Part shown: positions 44,676-53,022 of the stretch, one piece after another | Numbering within the stretch: the stretch's first letter is position 1 | How the letters are laid out: every line of letters begins with the position of its first letter | DNA from: Cupriavidus sp. WGlv3 | GTDB taxonomy: Bacteria > Pseudomonadota > Gammaproteobacteria > Burkholderiales > Burkholderiaceae | Reading direction: 5' to 3' | DNA: 64,000 nucleotides | Assembly (NCBI RefSeq): GCF_023952475.1 | Contig: NZ_JALHRX010000018.1 | Coordinates: 1 to 64,000, forward strand | Notes under the pieces: model-generated | Seen by the model: the letters and a program-made list of their open reading frames with translations, nothing else | What the model was told of the DNA's origin: nothing | Database searches by the model: none | Program-made: the position numbers and the translations under genes

Positions 44676-45350
44676 CTAGGATCGCGCCTGCGACGGCGGG
44701 CGCAGCCGATAGCCCTGGCCGCGCACGGTTTCGATGACATCGACGCCGAGCTTGCGCCGCAGGCGGCCGACGAAGACCTCGATGGTATTGCTGTCGCGGT
44801 CGAAGTCCTGCGCGTAGATGTGTTCGGTCAGCGCGGTCTTGCTGACGATCGCGCCGGGGTGGTGCATCAGGTAGTCCAGCACGCGGAATTCATGAGCGGT
44901 CAGCACCACCGGCGCGCCGTCCACGATGACCGTGCCGGCGCGGGGATTCATCCGCACCGGGCCGCACTGCAGTTCCGGCGCGGGCATGCCGTGCGCGCGC
45001 CGGATCAGCGCCCGGATGCGCGCCAGCAGCTCTTCCATGCGGAAGGGCTTGGCCAGGTAGTCGTCGGCGCCGGCATCGATGCCTTCGACCTTCTCGGTCC
45101 AGCTGTCGCGCGCAGTCAGGATCAGCACCGGCGCGTTGACCTGCGCGGCGCGCCAGCGGCGCAGCACCGAGAGTCCGTCCAGCCGCGGCAGGCCGAGGTC
45201 AAGGATGACCGCGTCGTAGGGTTCTTCGGCGCCCAGGTGCCAGGCGTCCAGGCCATCGGCAGCCGTGTCGACGGCATAGCCGGCGTCGGCCAGGCTGGCA
45301 CGGACCTGCGCGGCAAGGGCGGTTTCATCTTCGACCAGCAGGATGCGCAT
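44676..45350 (-). CDS. OmpR/PhoB-family response regulator
   Basis: A 224-residue regulator. The receiver has the acidic pair in VEDETALAAQV, the phosphoacceptor Asp in AVILDLGLPRLDG (about 51), Thr in LILTARD and Lys in DDYLAKPFRMEEL. The winged-helix domain ends VIETVRGQGYRLR. It would be phosphorylated by the kinase encoded immediately downstream and is preceded by the PepSY gene 16 bp upstream. Confidence 0.92.
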   Translation of the reverse strand: MRILLVEDETALAAQVRASLADAGYAVDTAADGLDAWHLGAEEPYDAVILDLGLPRLDGLSVLRRWRAAQVNAPVLILTARDSWTEKVEGIDAGADDYLAKPFRMEELLARIRALIRRAHGMPAPELQCGPVRMNPRAGTVIVDGAPVVLTAHEFRVLDYLMHHPGAIVSKTALTEHIYAQDFDRDSNTIEVFVGRLRRKLGVDVIETVRGQGYRLRPPSQARS

Positions 45351-45366
45351 GGTTGTCGTTGCCGGG

Positions 45367-45717
45367 TCAGGGTTTGCGGCGCGCGCCTTCCAGCCCGCGC
45401 CCCTTGGCCTTGAGCAGGGCGGCGGTGCGTGCATCGTATTCGAGCTTGGCCACCGAGCCGCCGGGCAGCAGCAGCTTGACCTCGTACTGCCAGATGCCGT
45501 CGTCGTGATCGAGTTCGACGCCGATGACGTCGCCGGCGTACTGGCGCGAGACGGTCTCGAGGATGCGCGACAACGGCAGGATTTCGCCGGACTGCACCGC
45601 GGCGCGCGCGCGATCGGCATCCTTGTCGGCGCGCGCGGCGGGGACCGCCGCCAGTGCCAGCAGCGCGGCGGCCACCAGCGCGCGCGGGCGCAGAAGGGCC
45701 TGGAAACAAGGGGTCAT
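45367..45717 (-). CDS. Secreted PepSY-domain protein
   Basis: A 116-residue protein with a signal peptide (LVAAALLALAAVPAARA) and one PepSY domain (ILPLSRILETVSRQYAGDVIG, then WQYEVKLLLPGGSVAKLEYDA). PepSY proteins next to two-component systems are common in Proteobacteria and are thought to modulate the sensor or to be a target of the system. First gene of the three-gene operon. Confidence 0.85.
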   Translation of the reverse strand: MTPCFQALLRPRALVAAALLALAAVPAARADKDADRARAAVQSGEILPLSRILETVSRQYAGDVIGVELDHDDGIWQYEVKLLLPGGSVAKLEYDARTAALLKAKGRGLEGARRKP

Positions 45718-45762
45718 GGCTCGGAGTTTGCATCAAAACAGCTGAACGCGGGCTGAACGGAA

Positions 45763-45923
45763 CGCTCGATGCGAGCGCGAACGGTAGCGTTCGCAGGCGC
45801 GCGCAGCGTTGCGCGCGAGGCCTGGCGGCGCGGCCGCGCACGCCAAAACGGGGGGACGTAGGCCGTTTTCGCGCTTGCACTGAGGCAAAGCCGCGACAAA
45901 ACCCGGGGTTTTCACCGGGTTTT
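45763..45923. other. Run of seven adjacent hairpins, possible structured RNA
   Basis: In order: CGCTCG/CGAGCG (3-nt loop), GCGAACG/CGTTCGC (4-nt), CGCGCGC/GCGCGCG (6-nt), TGGCG/CGCCA around a self-complementary 12-mer, AAAACGG/CCGTTTT (11-nt), a weak TTGC/GCAA, and AAAACCCGG/CCGGGTTTT (8-nt). The fifth and seventh have A/T ends on both sides and could end transcription either way. Either a structured RNA or an insulator between two divergent operons. Confidence 0.5.
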
Positions 45924-45947
45924 GCGTGTCGCATGCATGAAAACCCC

Positions 45948-45974
45948 TTGACTTACGGCACTTTCCGCTATGAT
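45948..45974 (+). promoter_or_regulatory. Probable promoter of the HU-like gene
   Basis: TTGACT and TATGAT with a 15-bp spacer, 90 bp before the start codon. Good hexamers, short spacer. Confidence 0.45.
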
Positions 45975-46064
45975 TCAGTGGGCGTCGATCAGGCGATTGC
46001 GCAACGCTCAGAAGCAATGCATAACACCTGCCGGCATCCATCTGTTCAACCTACGAATATCGAT

Positions 46065-46523
46065 ATGGCGACCAAAGCGAAACCGACCGCGAAGACTGCA
46101 ACCAAGCCCGCCGCCAAGAAGGCTGCGGCAACCAAGGCACCCGTGAAGGCTGCCGCCAAGAAGGCCACGCCGGCCAAGAAGGCTGCTCCCGCCGCTGCGC
46201 CCGTTGCGCGCCCGCTGAAGGACACCTTCAACAAGTCGAGCCTGGTCGCTCACCTGGTAGCCCAGACGGAACTGGAAGCCAAGACCGTGAAGACGGTGCT
46301 GGCCCACCTGGAAAACACCATTGTCAGCGCGCTGAACAAGAAGGGCGCTGGCGAATTTACGCTGCCCGGCCTGCTGAAGGTCACGGCACAGCAAGTGCCG
46401 GCCAAGAAGAAGCGCTTCGGCAAGGACCCGTTCACCGGTGAAGAGCGCTGGTTCCCGGCCAAGCCGGCCAGCGTCAAGGTCAAGGTCCGTCCGCTGAAGA
46501 AGCTGAAGGACGCCGCAGCCTGA
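46065..46523 (+). CDS. HU-like DNA-binding protein with Lys/Ala-rich histone-H1-like tail
   Basis: A 152-residue protein. Residues 1-50 are almost only Ala, Lys, Pro and Thr (AKPTAKTATKPAAKKAAATK and on), like eukaryotic H1 tails and AlgP. Residues about 50-140 match the HU/IHF fold of the type with FNKSSLVAHLVAQTELEAKT, then KKGAGEFTLPGLLKVTA and RFGKDPFTGEERWFPAKPAS. It probably compacts or bridges DNA. The ATG lies 5 nt after ATATCG without a clear Shine-Dalgarno. A terminator follows. Confidence 0.88.
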   Translation: MATKAKPTAKTATKPAAKKAAATKAPVKAAAKKATPAKKAAPAAAPVARPLKDTFNKSSLVAHLVAQTELEAKTVKTVLAHLENTIVSALNKKGAGEFTLPGLLKVTAQQVPAKKKRFGKDPFTGEERWFPAKPASVKVKVRPLKKLKDAAA

Positions 46524-46550
46524 TCTGCGCCAGTTGTCCAGAAAGAAAAG

Positions 46551-46576
46551 GAGCCGCTTGCCGGCTCTTTTTTTTT
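46551..46576 (+). terminator. Rho-independent terminator of the HU-like gene
   Basis: GAGCCG-cttgc-CGGCTC followed by nine T residues, 27 bp after the stop codon. Confidence 0.85.
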
Positions 46577-46640
46577 AAGGCCGCCGGCACCAATCCGACA
46601 GCGTTTAATCCAGGTCAAATCGGTGGCCATGTCCGCCACC

Positions 46641-46742
46641 TAGAATCCACTACGTCATGGGTGCGGGGGCGCTCCCCATGACAGAGCTTCCGGAGTCTTC
46701 CTGAAGCTTCCGCCCGCGGCCGCAATGGCCGCGGGTTTTTTA
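46641..46742 (+). ncRNA. Candidate small RNA of about 90 nt with own promoter element and terminator
   Basis: TAGAAT at 46641-46646 could be a -10, giving a start near 46653 (the -35 is poor). The RNA would fold as GTCATGGG/CCCATGAC (46654-46682), AGCTTC-c-GGA/TCC-t-GAAGCT (46685-46708) and CCCGCGGCC/GGCCGCGGG (46713-46735) with six T after it. The preceding HU-like gene already has its own terminator, so this terminator needs another transcript. No open frame fits. Confidence 0.55.
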
Positions 46743-46770
46743 TTGGGCGGCCGCCCGACCGTGCGGCGGA

Positions 46771-47139
46771 TCAGGCCACCAATTGCTTGGCATAGGTGGC
46801 CCGCGCCATCTCGCACACTTCCACTGACACCTGCACATTCTGGCCGTTGCCGCCACCCGAGCGCACGGCTTCGGCAATCACATCGCAGACCGCCTGCGCC
46901 AGCGCCTGGCGCACGGCGGTATCGCGCCCGTCCAGGATCGACAGGCGCGCATGGACAAAGGCCCGCTCGACGGCATCGATGCCCTGGCGGTAGGTTGACA
47001 GCGTGATGCAGCGCGACTTGATATCCGCCTCCTGGAACTGGCCGGAAGCCAGCAGGGCGGCATTGGCCTCATCCAGCAGTTCTTCCTGCGAGCAGTTCAG
47101 GCGGGTGTTTTCAGTCAGTTCGATGACGAGGTGAGGCAT
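46771..47139 (-). CDS. 5-Carboxymethyl-2-hydroxymuconate delta-isomerase-type tautomerase
   Basis: A 122-residue protein of the CHMI branch of the tautomerase (4-OT) superfamily. It starts MPHLVIELTENTRLN, where the Pro after the Met is the catalytic base, and continues with ADIKSRCITLSTYRQGIDAV, FVHARLSILDGRDTAVRQAL and VSVEVCEMARATYAK. CHMI isomerises a homoprotocatechuate ring-cleavage product; no other genes of that pathway are nearby, so its role here may differ. AGGA lies 6 nt before the ATG. Confidence 0.85.
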   Translation of the reverse strand: MPHLVIELTENTRLNCSQEELLDEANAALLASGQFQEADIKSRCITLSTYRQGIDAVERAFVHARLSILDGRDTAVRQALAQAVCDVIAEAVRSGGGNGQNVQVSVEVCEMARATYAKQLVA

Positions 47140-47270
47140 GGCGGGTCCTGGCACAAAGCTCCGGCATGGGGCCGGCGACAGCGAGCATGATACGGGATCA
47201 CTGCGACGGGTATACGCTGGAGCGACGAAGCCCGGGCCCTTTGCATCGCGCGTTCAGGATCGTCGGATGC

Positions 47271-47297
47271 AAAACGGGGCGCCCGTGGGCGCCCCGT
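47271..47297 (-). terminator. Rho-independent terminator of the HAD-like gene
   Basis: A perfect 11-bp stem (ACGGGGCGCCC with its complement, 2-nt loop) followed on the minus strand by TTTT, 25 bp after the stop codon of the HAD-like gene. Confidence 0.8.
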
Positions 47298-47321
47298 CGG
47301 GGACTGCATGGCAGCGGCGGC

Positions 47322-47918
47322 TCAGGCGTGGACGGCCGTCACTTCGCGTGCCGGTGCCGGCGTGCCGCCGAAGCGCGCGGGGTTGTCCCGTGCCAGTTGC
47401 TGCAGCTGCGCCAGCTTTGCCTTGAGGCCCGCATCTAGCTTGGGCGCCGGCATCACCGTCGACGGGCAGGCCACGCCGAGGATATCCAGCGCCAGCCGGA
47501 AGTTCTCCAGGGTCAGGCCCACGGTCGGGTCGACCGTGACCAGATGCTCGCGCAGCGCCTCGGGCATCGACTCGGCCGTGGCGCAGGACAGGATCACATA
47601 ATGCACCGGGCACGCGCCCTGGGCGAAAAACGCTTCGATCTCGGCACCGTGGCCGCCCGCGACCGGCGGCGTCATGGCTTCGACCTGCAGGTCCAGCTGT
47701 TGCAGGATGGCAGCCGGCGTGCCCCGGCGCCAGGCATCGGATACCACCACACGGGCGCCGGCCACGCCGAACAGCCTGCGCACGAAACCAAGCGCGACCG
47801 GGTCGAAGAACCTGACGTCGCGCGGCGTGCCCGAATCCGGAAGGCCGCCAAGGCGGGCGCGGGAGCGGTCGGAGTACAGGACGCCGGGTACGTCCAGCAT
47901 GATGAGTCGTTCAGCCAT
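47322..47918 (-). CDS. HAD-fold domain protein (SAK-type), motif I altered
   Basis: A 198-residue protein. LIMLDVPGVLYSDRSRAR at the start aligns with motif I of HAD domains of the type found with RNA-repair proteins; later LFGVAGARVVVSDAWRRGTP gives motif II (Ser/Asp) and HYVILSCATAESMPEALR a conserved segment. The usual D-x-D-G reads D-V-P-G, so the second Asp, the general acid/base, is lost and phosphatase activity is doubtful. Family assignment by eye, moderate. Alone in its unit. Confidence 0.6.
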   Translation of the reverse strand: MAERLIMLDVPGVLYSDRSRARLGGLPDSGTPRDVRFFDPVALGFVRRLFGVAGARVVVSDAWRRGTPAAILQQLDLQVEAMTPPVAGGHGAEIEAFFAQGACPVHYVILSCATAESMPEALREHLVTVDPTVGLTLENFRLALDILGVACPSTVMPAPKLDAGLKAKLAQLQQLARDNPARFGGTPAPAREVTAVHA

Positions 47919-48103
47919 GGTTTCCTGTGCGGGTGCCAGTTCAGTTGGTGTGAAGCAAGGTTACTCGCCGCAACCGGGCTGTCACGTTACCGGGGCTGGT
48001 TCAGTTGCAACATATCTGTAACTTTGTCGCGTAAGACGTAAATGCCGGTTACGTCGTCATGACAAATGTTTCGACCCGACACATCTTGGCCGCGACTACC
48101 CGG

Positions 48104-49729
48104 TCACGGCTGCTGGAAACGAAAGCGCGCCACGTCGCTGGCCAGCGCGGCGGCCTGCTGGTCGAGCCGCGCCGCCTGGCCCGCCAGTTCGTCGACCAGC
48201 GCAGCATTCTGCCGGGCCGTCTGGCGCAGTTGCGCCGCCGCCTGCCCCGCACCCTTCACGCTGTCGGCCTGCTCGTCCGCTAGCGTGCGCAAGCCCTCGG
48301 CCAGCGCATGGCTGTGGCCCACCGTGGCGGCAATGCGGTCCATCGCCGCCACCACGCTGCCGCTCAGGCTGGCGCCTTGCTGGATCTCATGCGTGGCATT
48401 GCCGACAATGCCGCCGATCTCGCGCGCCGCCTCGGCGCTGCGCTGTGCCAGCGCGCGCACTTCCTGCGCCACCACGGCAAAGCCGCGGCCCGCCGGGCCC
48501 GCACGCGCCGCTTCCACGGCGGCGTTCAGCGCCAGGATATTGGTCTGGAACGCGATGCTTTCGATCACGCCGACAATCTCGGCGATATGGCGCGAATGGC
48601 CGTGCAGGGCATCCATGGCGGCGCGCATGCGCTTCACCACGGCTGCGCCGTCGTCGGTGGCGGCGCGGGCGGCGCTGGCCATCTCGCTCGATTCGGTGGC
48701 CTGCGCGTGCGCGGCGGCGACGTGCGCTGCCAGCGCCTGCATGCTGTCGGTGGTCGCGTCGAGCGCGCTGGCCTGTTGCTCGGTACGTGCCGACAGGGCC
48801 TGGTTGCCCGCCGCGATCTGCTGGCTGGCCGCGGTGACCTCGTGGGCGCTGGCCTGGATCCGTGCCAGCACGCCGGCCAGCTGGTCACGCATGCTGGCCA
48901 CATGGTGCAGCATGCTGCTGTGGTCCGAGCGGCGCAGCGCGATCGGGGCGGTCAGGTCGCCGGCGGCAATGCGGCGGGCGATGTCGGCGGCATCGCGCGG
49001 CTCGCCGCCGAGTTCGGCGCGCAGGCTGCGCGCGGCAATCCACGCCAGCGCGACGGCGGCGAGCAGGCTGGCGCCGAGCAGGGCCGCCATCCAGGCCTGC
49101 GCGCGCAGCTGGCTGGCGGCGACGCTGGCAACAGTGGCGGCGGCTTGCTGCTCCTGTTGGCGGCGTACGGCCTCGACCTGGCTGCTGAGCCGCTGCAGTT
49201 GCTCGGTAACGAAATGGCCATCGACCGAGACCGCGCTGTCGAACTGCAGCGGATCCAGCGGCTGCTTGCGCAGCAGCGCCACGTAGGCCTGGGCCAGCTC
49301 GCTGGCGCGCTGGCGCTCGCGCAGCAGTGGCGCCGCCTGGGCCGGGACGGCTCGCTGCACGCCGGCCAGTGCCGCATCGAGTTGCGACAGCGCTGCCGCG
49401 ATCTCGTCGGCGGCGCCGTCGCGCTCGGTGCTGCTGGTGGCCATGGTCAGCGCCAGTTGCGCGCGCCCGAGCGCGGCCAGTGCCGATTGCGCCCGCTCCG
49501 CCGAGATGGCGCCGTGCATGTCGTGCTGGTACAGGGTATCGGTGCGCGCCTTGATCGAGACCAGGTTGGCGATGCCGGTCAGGCCGACCGCGGCGCCGAA
49601 CAGGTAGACCAGGGCAAAGGCGGCGCACAGGCGCGCCACCAGCGGCAGGCGGCCCAGCCGCGCCAGCCAGCGCACGGGGGCAACTGCCCGACGCTGGCCG
49701 GGCAGGGATGTCTTGAAAACTTGCAACAC
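48104..49729 (-). CDS. Methyl-accepting chemotaxis protein
   Basis: About 541 residues. Two helices ([20 protein letters not shown] and [20 protein letters not shown]) enclose a four-helix-bundle periplasmic sensor domain. A HAMP ([15 protein letters not shown]) and the cytoplasmic hairpin follow, with the tip [40 protein letters not shown]. It signals to CheA/CheW. I chose the GTG at 49729, with GGAG 8 nt upstream; an in-frame ATG at 49882 would add a 51-residue Arg-rich lead. No C-terminal CheR pentapeptide. Divergent from the EAL-CBS-GGDEF gene. Confidence 0.88.
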   Translation of the reverse strand: MLQVFKTSLPGQRRAVAPVRWLARLGRLPLVARLCAAFALVYLFGAAVGLTGIANLVSIKARTDTLYQHDMHGAISAERAQSALAALGRAQLALTMATSSTERDGAADEIAAALSQLDAALAGVQRAVPAQAAPLLRERQRASELAQAYVALLRKQPLDPLQFDSAVSVDGHFVTEQLQRLSSQVEAVRRQQEQQAAATVASVAASQLRAQAWMAALLGASLLAAVALAWIAARSLRAELGGEPRDAADIARRIAAGDLTAPIALRRSDHSSMLHHVASMRDQLAGVLARIQASAHEVTAASQQIAAGNQALSARTEQQASALDATTDSMQALAAHVAAAHAQATESSEMASAARAATDDGAAVVKRMRAAMDALHGHSRHIAEIVGVIESIAFQTNILALNAAVEAARAGPAGRGFAVVAQEVRALAQRSAEAAREIGGIVGNATHEIQQGASLSGSVVAAMDRIAATVGHSHALAEGLRTLADEQADSVKGAGQAAAQLRQTARQNAALVDELAGQAARLDQQAAALASDVARFRFQQP

Positions 49730-49974
49730 GGAGAGGACTCCAGACGGGCGCACCGGCGTGACCAGCCTGCGCAACCCGGGCTTGACCCGATTCGCCGCGC
49801 GCGCCGTCCTCGGTACGGGACGGTCGCCGCGGCGCAGGGGATCGTCGTCGATCAACGTGACGTCAACGTGACATTGTTCCAATATGGACTGTCATCGTGC
49901 TGTCATGTGGATGTCATGCAATGTGGGCCGCGCTGCGCCCTGATCGCTTCCGCACCATCCCCTGCTTGCTCACT

Positions 49975-51825
49975 ATGAATGGCCTGACCGTCGCCACGCC
50001 CCAGCACGACCATGCACCCCACGCTGCCAGCGTCGCCCCGGGCGGGACCGTGCTTGCCCCGGCGCGCCTGCCGCCGCTGCACGCCGTGTTCCAGCCGATC
50101 GTGCAGGCGGACAGCGGCGCCATCCTCGGCTACGAAGCGCTGCTCCGCGGGCCCGTGGGCTCGCCGTGGGCGGCCCCGGACGCGCTGTTCCGGCTGGCGC
50201 AGGGCGTTCCCGCCACCATTGCGCTGGAGGTGGAAGCGGCGCGCACCGCGCAGGTTGCCTGGCGCGGCTTCGACCTGCCCGGCAAGCTCTTCCTCAATTT
50301 CAGCCCGCAGACCTTGCGCCACCTGCTGGCGGACCGGGGGCGGCTGATGGCGGCCCTGCTCGAAGCCGGCATTGCACCGTCGCGGCTGGTGATCGAGGTT
50401 ACCGAACAAACCCCGATCGGCGATGCCGCCAGCTTTGGCGTGGCCATGGCGGTGTTGCGCGAGCTCGGCATGCAGTACGCGCTGGACGATTTCGGCACTG
50501 GGCACGCCAACCTGGACTTGCTCGCGCACCTGTCGCCGCATTTCGTCAAGATCGACAAGTCGCTGGTGCGCGGCATCGCGTCGTGCTCGCGCCGGCTGGA
50601 GATCCTGCGCGCGCTGCTGCGCATGACGAGTGCCTTTGGCGGGCGCGTGATTGCCGAAGGCATTGAAGACGAAGATGAACTGGCGGTGGTGCGCGACCTG
50701 GGCGTGACCGGAGCCCAGGGCTATTATGTGGGACGGCCGGTGGCGCAACCGGCGGCGCGGGCCGCGCTGCATGTACGTCAGGCGCTGGCGTCGCGCCGCA
50801 TTGCCGTGTTTCCGCAGATGGTGCGCTCGGGCTGGTCCGGCGTCACCGCGGGACGGCTGCTGCGGCCGGCGCCGACGGTATCGCCCTCGGCCAGCAACGA
50901 TGCGGTGCTGCGCACCTTCCAGGACCAGCCCGAGCTGCAAGCCGTGGCGGTGGTCAATGACGAAGGGCGGCCGCTGGCCATCATTGGCCGCCAGGCGTTT
51001 ATCGACCGCTACGCGGCGCCGTTCCATCGCGAGCTCTATGGCAAGAAGGCCTGCATCGCCATGGCCAGCCGCGATCCGGCCTGCTTCGACCAGCGTGCCA
51101 GCCTGGAGGACATGGCGCAGATCCTGTCGGGCGAGAACACGCGCTCGCTCGCTGACGGCTTCGTGATCACCGACCAGGGCCGCTATATCGGGCTCGGCAC
51201 CGGCGCCGACCTGATCCGGGCGATCACCGAGGTGCGCATGGAAGCGGCGCGCTACGCCAACCCGCTGACCTTCCTGCCGGGCAATATCCCGCTGAACCAG
51301 CACATCGAGCGCCTGATCGAGGCCGCCAGCGAGTTCCATGCCTGCTACGTCGACCTGAACCACTTCAAGCCGTTCAACGACAAGTACGGCTACTGGAAAG
51401 GCGACGAGATGCTCAAGGGCGCGGCCGCGATCCTGGCCGAGGCATGCGACCCGGCGCGCGACTTTCTGGGCCACGTGGGCGGCGACGATTTCCTGGTGCT
51501 GTACCAGAGCGCCGACTGGGCCGAGCGCATGCGTGCCGCGATCCTGCGCTTCAACGATGCCGCGCGCGCCATGTATGCGCCGCCCGACCGCGCCGCCGGC
51601 GGCATGCACGGCGAAGACCGGCACGGGCGGCCGGTGTTCTTTCCTCCGGTATCGATGGCGGTGGGGGTGGTATGCGTCAGCGGCGAGGGCGTGGCCGGCC
51701 TGCAGCGCCTGGGCAGCCAGCAGATCGGCGCCGCGGCGGCAGCGGCCAAGCGCGAGGCCAAGCGCTCCGCCGACGGCATGGCCGTGCTCGACTTCCTGGC
51801 CTTGGCGGAGACGCTGCCGGCGTAG
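49975..51825 (+). CDS. EAL-CBS-GGDEF cyclic-di-GMP signalling protein
   Basis: About 616 residues. The EAL domain (about 30-270) keeps GYEALLRG, FLNFSPQTL, VIEVTEQ, YALDDFGTGH, KIDKSLVRG and AEGIEDEDE, so phosphodiesterase activity is likely. Two CBS-like segments follow (QAVAVVNDEGRPLAIIGRQ; DGFVITDQGRYIGLGTGADL), then a GGDEF domain with YVDLNHFKPFNDKYGYWKGD and the signature GGDDF, where the fourth position is Asp, not Glu. Cytosolic, no membrane segment. The CBS pair could sense nucleotides. The upstream part of the frame before ATG 49975 is shadow. Confidence 0.88.
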   Translation: MNGLTVATPQHDHAPHAASVAPGGTVLAPARLPPLHAVFQPIVQADSGAILGYEALLRGPVGSPWAAPDALFRLAQGVPATIALEVEAARTAQVAWRGFDLPGKLFLNFSPQTLRHLLADRGRLMAALLEAGIAPSRLVIEVTEQTPIGDAASFGVAMAVLRELGMQYALDDFGTGHANLDLLAHLSPHFVKIDKSLVRGIASCSRRLEILRALLRMTSAFGGRVIAEGIEDEDELAVVRDLGVTGAQGYYVGRPVAQPAARAALHVRQALASRRIAVFPQMVRSGWSGVTAGRLLRPAPTVSPSASNDAVLRTFQDQPELQAVAVVNDEGRPLAIIGRQAFIDRYAAPFHRELYGKKACIAMASRDPACFDQRASLEDMAQILSGENTRSLADGFVITDQGRYIGLGTGADLIRAITEVRMEAARYANPLTFLPGNIPLNQHIERLIEAASEFHACYVDLNHFKPFNDKYGYWKGDEMLKGAAAILAEACDPARDFLGHVGGDDFLVLYQSADWAERMRAAILRFNDAARAMYAPPDRAAGGMHGEDRHGRPVFFPPVSMAVGVVCVSGEGVAGLQRLGSQQIGAAAAAAKREAKRSADGMAVLDFLALAETLPA

Positions 51826-51831
51826 CGCGGC

Positions 51832-52587
51832 TCAGTTGCCCGAGGGGCCGGGCATGGTGGTCCGCGTCGGCGGCTTCGGCAGCCTGGGCGCGATGCTTTC
51901 TTCGAGCACGTCGAGCCGGTAGCCGTGCGCGTAGACCACCGTGATGACAATGCCGTTGGCCACGCCGATGCGCAGTGTCTTGCGCAGCCGCGAGATCAGG
52001 CCCGCCAGCGCCCGCGACAGCGGTGGCAGCTCATGGCGCCAGATCGCCTGCTGGATGCGCTCGGCGGCCAGCACGCGGCCCACGTTCGAGAACAGCATCA
52101 TGGCCAGGTCGAATTCCTTCGGCGTCATGGCGATGCGCTCGCCGTGCAGCGTGGCGAAGCGACCCATGCTGTTGAGCTGGTAGGGACCGGCCTGCACCAC
52201 CAAACCCTGGCGCACGCGCTCGCCGGTCACGCGCCGGCGCAATGCCGTGATGCGTGCCATCAGCACGCGCGCATTGAGCGGGCGGCAAACGTAGTCGTCG
52301 GCGCCCGCATCGAGCGCGTCGACCAGCTTGTCTTCGCTGTTGTCGGCAGCCAGCAGGATGATCGGCACATCGCGCGAGCGCGCGGTGCGCACCGCGCGCA
52401 CCACTTCCAGCGCCGGCAGGTCGGGCAGGGTATCGTCGATCAGCAGCATGTCGTACAGCTCCTGGCTGATGCGGTGGATCAGCTCGCGGCCGGTCTCGAA
52501 CACGCGGCAACGGAAGCCGGCGCCCTCCAGCAGCTCGGCCACGGTACGGAGTTGGGGCGAAAAGCTCATGAGCAGCGCAATATTCAT
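51832..52587 (-). CDS. OmpR-type response regulator with altered receiver
   Basis: A 251-residue protein with a receiver (LLIDDTLPDLPALEVVRAVR carries the phosphoacceptor Asp) and a winged-helix domain (MTPKEFDLAMMLFSNVGRVL; ISRLRKTLRIGV). The conserved Lys after beta5 is Arg (DDYVCRPLNARVL), and the first acidic pair is replaced by MSFSPQLRT, so phosphorylation may be reduced or absent. No partner kinase is adjacent; it is convergent with the EAL-CBS-GGDEF gene, 6 bp apart. The ATG lacks a visible Shine-Dalgarno. Confidence 0.82.
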   Translation of the reverse strand: MNIALLMSFSPQLRTVAELLEGAGFRCRVFETGRELIHRISQELYDMLLIDDTLPDLPALEVVRAVRTARSRDVPIILLAADNSEDKLVDALDAGADDYVCRPLNARVLMARITALRRRVTGERVRQGLVVQAGPYQLNSMGRFATLHGERIAMTPKEFDLAMMLFSNVGRVLAAERIQQAIWRHELPPLSRALAGLISRLRKTLRIGVANGIVITVVYAHGYRLDVLEESIAPRLPKPPTRTTMPGPSGN

Positions 52588-53022
52588 CGGAGGCGGACCA
52601 CAGGGCAGGATACGAACCGTAAGGCGAAAGCCGGCAATGAACGCCGGGGCCGCGGTCGGACAGCCCTGGCCACGACACCTCGATGGCACCGCGTTGCCTA
52701 GCCAGAAAGCGTATTAAAAGTGCGGTCCGAAAAACAATCAGACATTGCTGAAATATCTGTCGATTCTCGCGTTACCCGTGAGCGAAGCGGAGTCGATCGC
52801 GAGGTTGCGGCAAGCTGCCGGGCGCTACCGAAAGTTGTCCACAGCTCCTGTGGACAAACAGGGGCATGCTGCCCTGACAGCGGCCTGGCACCGTGATGCC
52901 ATCGGCGTGCCAAAAAAGAAGGCAGCTCCGGCTGGCGGCACACGGCGGGGCGCCAACATCCGGACCGTGCTGTGCCAAAATAGCGCGCATCGCGACCCCG
53001 GTCAGCGGACACAAGCCCACCG
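52588..53022. other. Gene-free stretch with a 23-bp palindrome
   Basis: 435 bp between the divergent response regulator and cardiolipin synthase. Its main element is the palindrome at 52835-52857. The part near 52700-52790 is richer in A/T and may hold promoters; no clear hexamer pair was chosen. Confidence 0.55.
52835..52857. promoter_or_regulatory. Perfect palindrome of two DnaA-box-like sequences
   Basis: TTGTCCACAG-ctc-CTGTGGACAA has 10-bp perfect arms. Each arm contains TTGTCCACA, one base from the DnaA box TTATCCACA. It lies 166 bp before the cardiolipin synthase gene. It may be an operator rather than a DnaA site. Confidence 0.5.

Larger units (their letters stand above)
45718..46064. 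other. Gene-free, highly structured divergent gap
   Basis: 347 bp between pepSY (minus) and the HU-like gene (plus). It contains the run of hairpins at 45763-45923 and a probable HU-like promoter at 45948-45974. No protein-coding frame in it looks real. Confidence 0.6.

Noticed and set aside
48024-48065. GACGTAA/TTACGTC hairpin with outer TTGTC/GACAA between the chemoreceptor and HAD-like genes
   Set aside because: No T-run on either strand and 100 bp from either gene end, so neither a terminator nor a convincing operator.
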